DNA from: Cellulomonas palmilytica
Lineage (GTDB): Bacteria > Actinomycetota > Actinomycetes > Actinomycetales > Cellulomonadaceae
DNA length: 64,000 nucleotides
Assembly (NCBI RefSeq): GCF_021590045.1
Contig: NZ_CP062221.1
Span: 1,798,001 to 1,862,000 of the forward strand
Reading direction: 5' to 3'
The notes below the pieces were generated by a model. The model made no database searches. It saw only the letters and a program-made list of their open reading frames with translations, and was not told the origin of the DNA. The translations under genes and the position numbers were made by a program. Shown piece by piece: positions 53,471-63,200 of the stretch (position 1 is the stretch's first letter; each line of letters begins with the position of its first letter).

Positions 53471-54571
53471 ATGACATCCCTCGTGAGCGCGCCCACGCAG
53501 TCCGTCATCCCGTTCCTGCACGCCCTGGCCAGCACGGGCGGCTCCGACCTGCACTGCAAGGTCGGCTCCGCCCCGCGGGTGCGGGTCGACGGCCGCCTGC
53601 GCAAGCTGCAGGTGCCCGACCTCACGCCGCGGGACACCGAGGCGATGCTCGAGGAGGTCCTTCCCGACGACCTCGTGCAGGCGTTCCGGGAGTCGCACGA
53701 GGCGGACTTCGCGTACTCGCTGTCGGGAGTGGGTCGGTTCCGCGTCAACGCGTACCAGGCGCGCGGCACGTACGGCCTGGTGTTCCGGCGCGTCGCGGTG
53801 GGTGCGCAGCCGCTGGGCGAGCTCGGCATCCCGGAGGTCGTGGGGGAGCTCGCGCTCGAGCCGCGCGGCCTCGTGCTCGTGACCGGCCCGACGGGGTCGG
53901 GCAAGACGACGACGCTCGCGTCGATGGTGGACCTCATCAACAGCTACCGCGAGGTCAACATCGTCACGATCGAGGACCCGATCGAGATCCTGCACCAGGA
54001 CAAGAAGGCGATCGTGTCGCAGCGCGAGGTGCGTCAGGACACGGCGGACTTCACGGTCGCGCTGCGTGCCGCGATGCGTCAGGACCCCGACGTCATCCTC
54101 GTCGGCGAGATGCGTGACATCGAGACGGTGCGCGCGGCGCTGTCCGCGGCCGAGACCGGTCACCTGGTGCTCTCGACGCTGCACACGATCGACGCGCCCG
54201 AGACGATCAACCGCATCGTCGACTTCTTCCCGCTGCACGAGCAGAAGCAGGTGCGTGTCGCGCTGTCGCAGGCGCTGCGCGGTGTCGTGTCGCAGCGTCT
54301 GGTGCGCAAGTCGGACGGCTCGGGCCGGCGCGCCGCGGTCGAGGTCATGGTCAACACGGGCCGCACGGCCGAGGCGATCCTCGACCCGCAGAACAGCCCG
54401 CCGCTGGTGGACCTGATCCGCGAGGGCGACTACTACAAGATGCAGACGTTCGACCAGCACCTGTTCCGTATGGTGCGCGACGGCGACATCACGTACGAGG
54501 AGGCCATCGGTGCGTCCTCGAGCCCGCACGACCTGACGGTCGAGCTGCGGGCTGCGGGGATCGTCTCCTGA
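53471..54571 (+). CDS. pilT: Type IV pilus retraction ATPase PilT-like
   Basis: A 366-residue secretion ATPase. An N-terminal PAS-like domain (about 1-100; GSDLHCKVGSAPRVRVDGRL) precedes Walker A GPTGSGKTTTL. The Asp box is VNIVTIEDPIE, Walker B is PDVILVGEMRD, and the His box is TGHLVLSTLHTIDA. The C-terminal region (PLVDLIREGDYYKMQTFDQHL) corresponds to the AIRNLIRE element of PilT. No other pil gene lies in the window, so it is an orphan here. Its last about 20 codons are duplicated beyond the downstream HAD gene. Confidence 0.92.
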   Translation: MTSLVSAPTQSVIPFLHALASTGGSDLHCKVGSAPRVRVDGRLRKLQVPDLTPRDTEAMLEEVLPDDLVQAFRESHEADFAYSLSGVGRFRVNAYQARGTYGLVFRRVAVGAQPLGELGIPEVVGELALEPRGLVLVTGPTGSGKTTTLASMVDLINSYREVNIVTIEDPIEILHQDKKAIVSQREVRQDTADFTVALRAAMRQDPDVILVGEMRDIETVRAALSAAETGHLVLSTLHTIDAPETINRIVDFFPLHEQKQVRVALSQALRGVVSQRLVRKSDGSGRRAAVEVMVNTGRTAEAILDPQNSPPLVDLIREGDYYKMQTFDQHLFRMVRDGDITYEEAIGASSSPHDLTVELRAAGIVS

Positions 54572-54573
54572 CG
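54534..54573 (+). repeat. Left copy of a pilT 3'-end duplication
   Basis: The last 12 codons plus stop of pilT (LTVELRAAGIVS) recur at 55793-55832 with 35 of 40 bases identical. Confidence 0.8.
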
Positions 54574-54614
54574 CTGCACGCAGTCTGCGCGGCGGCTCCG
54601 CGCGACCGAGGGCC

Positions 54615-55748
<1,134 letters not shown>

Positions 55749-55756
55749 GACGCGAG

Positions 55757-55762
55757 ATCGTA
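55757..55762 (-). promoter_or_regulatory. -10 hexamer TACGAT of the HAD gene
   Basis: Minus-strand TACGAT, 8 nt, GTG 55748. It lies inside the segment bounded by the pilT-tail copies. Confidence 0.4.
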
Positions 55763-55792
55763 CGGGGTGCCGCTTCTCGACAGAGCACGGCT

Positions 55793-55832
55793 TGACGGTC
55801 GAGCTGCGAGCGCCCGGGATCGTCACCTGACG
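55793..55832 (+). repeat. Right copy of the pilT 3' end
   Basis: Encodes LTVELRAPGIVT plus a stop codon in frame, 35/40 bases identical to 54534-54573. Weaker protein similarity extends about 8 codons further upstream (STEHG versus SSPHD). There is no start codon or promoter, so this is a remnant rather than a gene. Confidence 0.75.
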
Positions 55833-55834
55833 CG

Positions 55835-56572
55835 TCACGGGACCGGTGCGGCGACGGCCGGGACCCCGGCGGTGCGTGCGGGGGCGGCCGCGGTGACGAG
55901 CCGGTAGGCCGGCAGCCCGCGACGGCGGATGAGCCACTCGGCGACCACGAGGTTCGGCACCCAGCACAGGAATGGCACCGGTCCGCACGCGTTCGCGAAC
56001 AGCGCCTCGACGTCGGGGTCGGGTCCGGCGCCGGGGAGCTGCACTGCGATCAGCAGGCCGGTCCACGTGCGCAGCGTGACCGCGGCGAACGTGAGCGCGT
56101 AGGTGCGCAGCATCCAGGCCTCGTGGCTCGCGACGTCGCCCCGGCGGATCGCGGCCAGCGCGCGCCCGCCGGAGCCCACCCACAGGACGGCGAGCGTGCC
56201 GAACCCGAACACGCCGGCGAGCCCGGCGCTGTTGGCGGGGAGCATGACCCACGACGACACGGCGCCGACGGCGACCGCGACGACGTAGGCGCGGCCGAGC
56301 ACGCGGTGCCCGCGCGGGGCGCGGCGGCGCAGCCGGGCGGAGAGCTGGGGGACCCCGGCGACCAGCGCGAACGCCGCGGTCGCGACGTGCACGAAGAACG
56401 CACCCTGGACGAGCGCGGACTCGTCCGCGTACGTGGAGGCCAGGCCGGCGTCCTCGTCGGCCAGTGCGCGCAGCGACCCCTGGGCGTAGGTGGCGATCGA
56501 GACCAGCGCGATCGCGAGCGCGGACAGGGCGAGTACCACGAACCCGGCCCGCGCGCGGGGGCGGCGGCCCAC
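55835..56572 (-). CDS. DUF2306 membrane protein, 5' end probably frameshifted
   Basis: As it stands, 245 residues from GTG 56572. About seven hydrophobic helices run from AGFVVLALSALAIALVSI to VVAEWLIRR. RAPRGHRVLGRAYVVAVAVG and VASHEAWMLRTYALTFAAVTLR carry the His residues typical of DUF2306 proteins. The GTG has no ribosome binding site. An ATG at 56655 with GAGGGA 5 nt upstream lies in another frame. Adding one C to the C5 run at 56557-56561 would join them into a 273-residue protein. Either a real one-base deletion or a sequence error. The function is unknown. Confidence 0.7.
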   Translation of the reverse strand: MGRRPRARAGFVVLALSALAIALVSIATYAQGSLRALADEDAGLASTYADESALVQGAFFVHVATAAFALVAGVPQLSARLRRRAPRGHRVLGRAYVVAVAVGAVSSWVMLPANSAGLAGVFGFGTLAVLWVGSGGRALAAIRRGDVASHEAWMLRTYALTFAAVTLRTWTGLLIAVQLPGAGPDPDVEALFANACGPVPFLCWVPNLVVAEWLIRRRGLPAYRLVTAAAPARTAGVPAVAAPVP

Positions 56573-56701
56573 GGGCGGGACGCGGTACGGGGGGCGGGCC
56601 GGGCGTCGGTCGACGCGGTGCCGTGCTGCGCCGGGGTCGGGCGTCGCTCGCTCATGGGGTTCCCTCGAGTCGGACCGAATGTGAACGACCTTCACCCCGA
56701 A

Positions 56702-56765
56702 CGCGATATGTCTTGACCCTCGCGCGAACGCGATATAGCGTGACTCCACGACAAGACATATCGCG
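56702..56765. promoter_or_regulatory. Promoter and three-half-site operator of the DUF4097-PadR operon
   Basis: -35 TTGACC (56713-56718), 17 nt, -10 TAGCGT (56736-56741). CGCGATATGTCTTG (56702-56715) and its perfect reverse complement CAAGACATATCGCG (56752-56765) flank the promoter. A third half-site CGCGATATAGCG (56729-56740) overlaps the -10. The ATGT/ACAT core fits PadR-family operators, and a PadR gene is in the operon, so negative autoregulation is likely. The divergent DUF2306 gene may share the control. Confidence 0.65.
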
Positions 56766-56778
56766 ATGGGGGAGAGAC

Positions 56779-57588
56779 ATGGCCACCGAGTCCTGGGTCG
56801 TCGCCGGCCCGCAGATCATCGAGGTCGAGCAGATCACGTCCTTGCGCGTGCAGCTCGTCGGGGGGCGCGTCGACGTCGTCGCCCACGACGAGCCCGGCGC
56901 GCGCATCGAGGTGCACTCGGTCGACGGTCGCCCGCTCGAGATCGGGCTGTCCGACGGCGAGCTCCGCCTCGGCTACAGCTTCACGCTCACGGGGTGGGAC
57001 GGCTTCCTGGAGAAGTTCCGCAACTTCCGCGACAAGGACCGTGCCGACGTGCACATCGCCATCCCGCGATCCGTCGCCACCAAGCTCGGCACGGTCAGCG
57101 CCGACGGCCTGCTGGTGGGCGTGCTCGAGGACTCGTCGGTCTCGACGGTCTCCGGCTCGCTCGTCACCGACGGCACACGCGGCCGCCTCTCGGCCAACAC
57201 GGTCTCGGGCGAGGTCGTCGTGCGCGACCACGGCGGACCGATCAAGCTCAACTCGGTCTCGGGCGAGCTCGCCGCCTCCGGCGAGCTGTCGCTCGTGCAG
57301 GCCAACACGGTCTCGGGCGCGCTGTCGCTCGACGTGACCACGGGTTCGTCGTCCGTGACGGCGACGACGGTCTCCGGCGACGTGACGGTGCGGCTGCCCG
57401 AGGGCAAGGGGCTGCACGTCAAGGCGCACTCCGTCTCGGGCCGGCTCGTCGTCGACGGCGAGGAGCACAAGGGCGGGTCCGTCGGGCAGCGGCGCGTGGA
57501 CCTCGCGACCGGCGACGGCGCGTGCTACGTCTCGGCGAGCACCGTGAGCGGGCACGTGACGGTGCTGCGGGGCGAGGCGGCCCGATGA
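56779..57588 (+). CDS. DUF4097-family beta-helix-like protein
   Basis: A 269-residue soluble protein. From about residue 115 it contains seven repeats of a TVSG or SVSG motif followed by alternating hydrophobics (for example TVSGSLVTDG, TVSGEVVVRDHG, SVSGELAASG). This is the pattern of a right-handed beta-solenoid, as in DUF4097/DUF4098 proteins. There is no signal peptide or membrane anchor. ATG with GGGGGAGAG upstream. The stop overlaps the padR start (ATGA). Function unknown; pairing with PadR regulators is recurrent in actinobacteria. Confidence 0.85.
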   Translation: MATESWVVAGPQIIEVEQITSLRVQLVGGRVDVVAHDEPGARIEVHSVDGRPLEIGLSDGELRLGYSFTLTGWDGFLEKFRNFRDKDRADVHIAIPRSVATKLGTVSADGLLVGVLEDSSVSTVSGSLVTDGTRGRLSANTVSGEVVVRDHGGPIKLNSVSGELAASGELSLVQANTVSGALSLDVTTGSSSVTATTVSGDVTVRLPEGKGLHVKAHSVSGRLVVDGEEHKGGSVGQRRVDLATGDGACYVSASTVSGHVTVLRGEAAR

Positions 57589-58187
57589 TGGCGCCGGTGT
57601 TCGCGCACGGCCAGCTGCGCCTGTACCTGCTGGCGCTGCTCGAGTCGGGGCCCAAGCACGGCTACGAGCTCATCACGGCGCTCTCGGACCGGTTCGGCGG
57701 CACGTACCGCCCGAGCGCCGGGACGATCTACCCGCGCCTCGCCCGCCTCGAGGAGGAGGGCCTGGTCACCCGGTACGACGAGGAGCGCAAGAGCACGTAC
57801 GCGCTCACGGAGGCCGGGTACGCGGAGCTCCAGGCTCGGCGCGGTGACCTCGCGGACCTCGAGCAGGGCATCGCCGAGACGGTGCGCGAGCGCGCGTCGC
57901 AGGTGCGCGACGACGTGCGCGGGGCGATGCACGGGCTGCGTGCGGACCTCGCGGCGGCCGCGCAGCAGGCGCGCGACCAGGCGGTGCACGCACCGCACCC
58001 GGACCCGCACGCGTCCTCGCACGTGCACCGGGTCGAGGCCGAGCAGCTCCTGTCGCGGTTCCGCGACGAGGTGCGGGCCGAGCTGCGGCGCGCGGACGCG
58101 GCGGGTCAGGTCGAGCGGCTCACGGTCGACACGATGCGCACCGTGCTCGACAGCGCGTTGGCCGCCGTGCGTTCGACGCTGCGCTGA
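57585..58187 (+). CDS. PadR-family transcriptional regulator
   Basis: A 200-residue regulator. The winged helix is at about 8-85: LRLYLLALLESGPKHGYELI, SAGTIYPRLARLEEEGLVTRY, YALTEAGYAEL. A long charged helical C-terminus with possible coiled coil follows, used for dimerisation. It probably represses its own operon by binding the ATATGTC-type half-sites at 56702-56765. Translationally coupled to the DUF4097 gene. Confidence 0.9.
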   Translation: MMAPVFAHGQLRLYLLALLESGPKHGYELITALSDRFGGTYRPSAGTIYPRLARLEEEGLVTRYDEERKSTYALTEAGYAELQARRGDLADLEQGIAETVRERASQVRDDVRGAMHGLRADLAAAAQQARDQAVHAPHPDPHASSHVHRVEAEQLLSRFRDEVRAELRRADAAGQVERLTVDTMRTVLDSALAAVRSTLR

Positions 58188-58253
58188 GGTCCGGCCGTGC
58201 TCCCCGCGTGGCGGTCGGCACCGCTGCTGCTCCTGACGCTCGCGCTGGTCGCG

Positions 58254-58847
58254 TCAGGCCGCGTCGTCGGGGAGCCCGAGCCAGGTGTGCCAGCCCGTGT
58301 GCAGGACGAGCCAGGCCATGAGCCCGTACCCGGCCTGCCCGGGCAGCAGCCCGTCGCCCGCGGCCAGGTCGGCGAGCCACTGCTCGTGCGCGGCGAGCGG
58401 CGTGTACGTGTCGACGTAGGGCACGCGCCGGCGCGTCGCGACGTCGCCGAACGCGCCCGACAGCTCCGCGAGGCGGTCGCCGTCCGCCGCGGCACCGGGC
58501 GGCGGGCCGACGACGAACGCGGGCAGCCGCCGCTGCTCGGCGACGTCGAGCACGTTGGCGAGGTTGAGGCGGCTGCGCGCGAGCGACAGGCCTGCGCCGA
58601 GGTCGGAGCGGCCCAGGCCGATGACGAGGCGGGTGTCGACGTCGGGCACGAGCCGGCGCGCGACCTCGTCCTCCCAGCGCTGCCCGAGCTCGGTCGTCGT
58701 CTCGCCGGGGACGGCGAGGGTCAGGACCGTGAGTCGGTCGTCGGTGCGGGTGCGGGCGGCGACGCGCCCCACCCAGCCGAGCGACTTGGGGTCGCCGGCG
58801 CCCGCGACGAGCTCGTCGCCGATCACCACGAGACGTAGCTCTCCCAC
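58254..58847 (-). CDS. SGNH/GDSL-fold protein lacking catalytic residues
   Basis: A 197-residue protein with SGNH-hydrolase layout. Block I is VVIGDELVAGAGDPKSLGWVGR, with Glu12 where the nucleophile Ser of GDS should be. Block III is IGLGRSDLGAG in place of GxND. Block V is GDGLLPGQAGYGLMA, where DGxHP has become DGLLP, so the catalytic His is absent. The fold seems intact, and the protein could bind a ligand or partner without hydrolysis. GTG start with AGGAGG 4 nt upstream. Confidence 0.78.
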   Translation of the reverse strand: MGELRLVVIGDELVAGAGDPKSLGWVGRVAARTRTDDRLTVLTLAVPGETTTELGQRWEDEVARRLVPDVDTRLVIGLGRSDLGAGLSLARSRLNLANVLDVAEQRRLPAFVVGPPPGAAADGDRLAELSGAFGDVATRRRVPYVDTYTPLAAHEQWLADLAAGDGLLPGQAGYGLMAWLVLHTGWHTWLGLPDDAA

Positions 58848-58958
58848 GGGTCCTCCTGTCCGTCGTGCCGGCGCTCATCCTCCCAGCGCGGGAGGCGTGG
58901 CACGACGAGAACGGCGGGCGAGTCGCGGACCTGTGGGCGTGGTCGCGGGCGAACCGGG

Positions 58959-59117
58959 TCAGAACGGGTGGCTGGGCAGGCCGTGTGCGGCGTCGGACCA
59001 CGAGGCCCGGGACGCCGGGGGACGCCGCGAGCCGAGGCCGTCGCGGCGGAGCAGGAACGCGAGGCGGATCGCCGTCCAGACGGCCAGCGCCACCAGCAGC
59101 ACGAGGAAGAAGGTCAT
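58959..59117 (-). CDS. Small single-pass membrane protein
   Basis: A 52-residue protein. TFFLVLLVALAVWTAIRLAFLL is a transmembrane helix (residues 2-23). The basic tail RRDGLGSRRPPASRASWSDA contains RPP and ends HGLPSHPF. Similar short proteins occur in many actinobacteria without known function. It is divergent from the GlxA-type regulator, with inverted repeats between them. Confidence 0.6.
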   Translation of the reverse strand: MTFFLVLLVALAVWTAIRLAFLLRRDGLGSRRPPASRASWSDAAHGLPSHPF

Positions 59118-59142
59118 GGCAGAAAGTCTGCGCCCGTAGAAC

Positions 59143-59168
59143 ATCTGCCCGACAGTGGCAGATCTGCC
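59143..59168. promoter_or_regulatory. Overlapping inverted repeats between the small membrane protein and glxA-like genes
   Basis: ATCTGCC (59143-59149) is inverted as GGCAGAT (59157-59163). The same right half also begins the 12-bp perfect palindrome GGCAGATCTGCC (59157-59168). Three half-sites therefore lie in 26 bp. This could be an operator for the AraC-type regulator at 59212 or its divergent gene; a likely -10 CAGAAT sits at 59201-59206. Confidence 0.5.
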
Positions 59169-59211
59169 GGTAGGCATTGATCTTCCGCCAACTCCCTGAC
59201 CAGAATGGCCC

Positions 59212-60204
59212 ATGCTCCGCACCGTGACCGCCGTGCTCCTGCCCAACGTCGCGCCGTTCGAGCTCGGCGTGGCCTGCGAGGTCTTCGGCATCGACCGCTC
59301 CGACACCGGCGGCCCGTCCTTCGACTTCCGCGTCTGCGCGCTCGAGCCCGGGCCCGTGAGCGTCAAGGGCGGCGCGTTCGGGCTCGTCGTCGACCACGAC
59401 CTGACCGCCACGCAGGACGCCGACCTCGTCGTCGTCCCCGCGTACGGCGCCGAGCCCGCGCCCGCGCCCGAACCCGTGCTCGACGCGCTGCGCGCCGCGC
59501 ACGCCCGCGGCGCGTGGATCCTGTCGATCTGCAGCGGCGCGTTCGCGCTCGGCGAGGCAGGTCTGCTCGACGGGCGGGCCTGCACCACGCACTGGATGCA
59601 CGCCGCCGAGCTCGCCCGGCAGTACCCCGACGCGCGCGTCGACCCGTCCGTGCTCTACGTCGACGACGACCGCGTGCTCACCTCCGCGGGCACCGCGGCC
59701 GGCATCGACGCGGGCCTCTACCTCGTGCGCCGCGAGCTCGGCGCCGCGGCCGCCGCCACGATCGCGCGGCGCATGGTCGTGCCCCCGCACCGCGACGGGG
59801 GACAGGCGCAGTACGTCGACACGCCGCTGCCGTGCGAGGCCGACACGCTCGCACCGCTGCTCGCCTGGCTCGTCGACCACCTCGACGAGGAGCACACCGT
59901 CCCCGCGCTCGCAGCCCGCGCGCTCATGTCCGAGCGCACGTTCGCGCGGCGGTTCCGCGCCGAGACCGGTACGACGCCCGCCGCGTGGCTCACGCGCCAG
60001 CGCCTCGCCCGCGCGCAGGAGCTGCTCGAGCGCACCGACGCGAGCGTCGACGAGATCGCGCGCGTCGCCGGGTTCGGCAGCGCGGCCGTGCTGCGGCACC
60101 ACTTCTCGCGGTCGCTCGGCACGAGCCCGCAGGCGTACCGCCGCACGTTCGCGTGCCGCGACGACGCCGCGTGCGACGACGTCGCCGACGAGGACGTCGC
60201 CTGA
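59212..60204 (+). CDS. GlxA-family transcriptional regulator (DJ-1/PfpI plus AraC HTH)
   Basis: A 330-residue regulator. The N-terminal DJ-1/PfpI domain (about 1-190) has the nucleophile-elbow region WILSICSGAFALGEAGLLDGR. The C-terminal AraC double HTH (about 225-320) has LAARALMSERTFARRFRAETGTTPAAWLTRQRLARAQELLE and GFGSAAVLRHHFSRSLGTSPQAYRR. Relatives control amino-acid or nitrogen metabolism; the inducer is unknown. A leaderless-type start is suggested by CAGAAT 5 nt upstream. Confidence 0.9.
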   Translation: MLRTVTAVLLPNVAPFELGVACEVFGIDRSDTGGPSFDFRVCALEPGPVSVKGGAFGLVVDHDLTATQDADLVVVPAYGAEPAPAPEPVLDALRAAHARGAWILSICSGAFALGEAGLLDGRACTTHWMHAAELARQYPDARVDPSVLYVDDDRVLTSAGTAAGIDAGLYLVRRELGAAAAATIARRMVVPPHRDGGQAQYVDTPLPCEADTLAPLLAWLVDHLDEEHTVPALAARALMSERTFARRFRAETGTTPAAWLTRQRLARAQELLERTDASVDEIARVAGFGSAAVLRHHFSRSLGTSPQAYRRTFACRDDAACDDVADEDVA

Positions 60205-60225
60205 GCCCGCGCCGTCGACACCACG

Positions 60226-60266
60226 ACGAGAGCCCCGCCCCTCACGTGGAGGGACGGGGCTCTCGT
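60226..60266. terminator. Hairpin between the glxA-like gene and kgd
   Basis: ACGAGAGCCCCG and CGGGGCTCTCGT form 12 bp; inner CCCCTC/GAGGGA extends the stem. The two genes are convergent, so it may serve both. Confidence 0.75.
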
Positions 60267-60279
60267 CGTACCTGCTGCG

Positions 60280-63200
60280 TCAGCGAGCGAACGCCTGCTC
60301 GATGAGCGTCGCCTGCTGCGCCTGGTGCTTCTTGGCGGTACCCGTCGCCGGCGACGCCGACTCGGGGCGGGACACCCCACGCAGCGGGCGGCCCAGCAGC
60401 GGGGGCAGGTGCATCGACAGGTACGGCCACGGGCCCTGGTTGTGCGGCTCGTCCTGGACCCACACGAGCTCGGCGCCGTCGAACGGCGCGAGCGCCGCGG
60501 AGATCGACGCCTCGTCGAGCGGGTAGAGCTGCTCGAGCCGGACGATCGCGGTCTGCTCGTCGCCCGACTTCACGCGGTGCGCGAGCAGGTCCCAGTAGAC
60601 CTTGCCCGAGCACAGGAGCACGCGCGTGACCTGCCCGGCCTTGGCCTCGGCGAGCTCGTCGCGCACCGCGGGCCGCCACGTGCCGGTCGTGAAGTCCTCG
60701 ACGGCCGACGACGCCGACTTCAGGCGGAGCATCGACTTCGGCGTGAACACCACGAGCGGCTTGCGGGGACGGTTGTACGCCTGGCGGCGCAGCAGGTGGA
60801 AGTACGACGCGGGCGTCGACGGCTGCGCGATGACCATGTTCTCCTGCGCGGCGAGCTGCAGGAACCGTTCGATGCGCGCCGAGGAGTGGTCCGGCCCCTG
60901 GCCCTCGTAGCCGTGGGGGAGCAGCAGCACGACCGACGAGCGCTGCGCCCACTTCTGCTCGGCCGACGAGATGAACTCGTCGATCACGGTCTGCGCGCCG
61001 TTGACGAAGTCGCCGAACTGCGCCTCCCACAGCACGAGCGCGTCCGGACGCTCGACCGAGTAGCCGTACTCGAAGCCCAGGCACGCGTACTCCGACAGCG
61101 ACGAGTCGTACACCCAGAACTTCGCCTGGTCGCCCGACAGGTACAGCAGCGGCGTCCACTCCGCACCGGTCTCGCGGTCGTGCAGCACCGCGTGACGCTG
61201 CACGAAGGTGCCGCGGCGCGAGTCCTGGCCCGCGAGGCGCACGGGCGTGCCCTCGATGAGCAGCGAGCCGAACGCGAGGATCTCGCCGAAGCCCCAGTCG
61301 ATCCCGCCGTCGCGCGACATCTGCTCGCGCTTCTCGAGCAGCTGCTGGAGCTTCGGGTGGACCGTGAAGCCCTCCGGCGGCCGCACGTGCGCGCGCCCGA
61401 TCCGTTCGAGCACCGACGCCGGGACGGCCGTCTGCCAGCCGACCATGACGCCCGCGTCCTCGAGCTGCGACTCGGGGCGCTCGAGGCCCGCGACCGACTC
61501 GGTCGACGGCGCCGGCGGCGCCCAGCCGTCCTCGCGCGTCTCGGCGAACACGCGCTCGAGCTGCGACTGGTAGTCGCGCAGCGCCTGCTCGGCCTCGTCG
61601 ATCGTGATGTCGCCGCGCGCCACGAGCGTCTCGGTGTACAGCTTGCGCACCGAGCGCTTCGCCTCGATGAGGTTGTACATGAGCGGCTGCGTCATCGACG
61701 GGTCGTCGCCCTCGTTGTGACCGCGGCGGCGGTAGCACAGCATGTCGATCACGACGTCGCGGTCGAACTGCTCGCGGTACTCGAACGCGAGCTCCGCGGC
61801 GCGCACGACGGCCTCGGGGTCGTCGCCGTTCACGTGGAACACCGGCACCTGCAGGCCCTTGACCACGTCGGTCGCGTACTGCGACGAGCGCGACGACGAC
61901 GGGCCGGTGGTGAACCCGACCTGGTTGTTGATGATGACGTGGATCGTGCCGCCCGTGCGGTACCCGCGCAGCTGCGCGAGGTTGAGCGTCTCGAAGACCA
62001 CGCCCTGCCCCGCGAACGCCGCGTCGCCGTGCACGAGGATCGGCAGCACGGAGAACCCGTCGCCACCCAGGTCGATGCGGTCCTGCTTGGCGCGCACGAT
62101 GCCCTCGAGCACCGGGTCGACCGCCTCGAGGTGCGACGGGTTCGCGGCGAGGTACACCTTCGTCGTCGCCCCCGACTCGGCCGTGAACACGCCCTCGGTG
62201 CCGAGGTGGTACTTCACGTCGCCCGAGCCCTGGACCGACTTCGGGTCCTGGTTGCCCTCGAACTCGCTGAAGATCTGCGCGTACGACTTGCCCGCGATGT
62301 TGGCGAGCACGTTGAGGCGCCCGCGGTGCGCCATGCCGATCGCGACCTCGTCGAGACCGCTGTCCGCCGCACGCGACAGGATCGCGTCGAGCAGCGGGAT
62401 GACCGACTCGCCGCCCTCGAGCGAGAACCGCTTCTGGCCCACGTACTTCGTCTGCAGGAACGTCTCGAACGCCTCGGCGGCGTTGAGGCGGCGCAGCACG
62501 CGCAGCTGGTCCTCACGCGGCGTGCGCGCCCAGCCGGACTCGAGCCGCTCCTGCAGCCAGCGGCGCTGGCGCGGGTCCTGCAGGTGCATGTACTCGATGC
62601 CCGTGGTGCGGCAGTACGAGTCACGCAGCAGGCCGAGGACGTCGCGCAGCGTCGCGCGCGACTTGCCCGTGAACCCGCCCGTCGGGAACGTGCGGTCCAG
62701 GTCCCACAGCGTCAGGCCGTGGTTCTGGATGTCCAGGTCCGGGTGCTTGCGCTGGCGGTAGGCGAGCGGGTCGGTGTCCGCCATGAGGTGCCCGCGCGAG
62801 CGGTACGCGTGGATGAGCTCGGCGATGCGCGCGGGCTTCGCGCCCTCGGCGTCGGGGTCGCTCGGCGTGTCGCGCACCCAGCGCACGGGCTCGTACGGGA
62901 CGCGCAGCGCCGCGAACACGCGGTCGTAGAAGCCGTCCTCGCCGAGGAGCTTCTTCGACAGGATGCGCAGGAAGTCGCCCGACTGCGCGCCCTGGATGAT
63001 CCGGTGGTCGTACGTGCTGGTGATCGTGAGCACGCGCGAGACGCCGAGCTCGTTGAGCCGGTCGTCGGACGTGCCCTGGAACTCCGCGGGGTACTCCATC
63101 GCGCCGACGCCGATGATCGCGCCCTGGCCCTGCATGAGGCGCGGCACCGAGTGGACCGTGCCGATGGTGCCGGGGTTGGTCAGCGAGATCGTCGTGCCCG

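Noticed and set aside
55969..55993. GGAAT-N17-GTT resembling a SigR promoter
   Set aside because: Spacing is 17 rather than 18, and it lies inside a coding region, antisense to it, with no gene start nearby.
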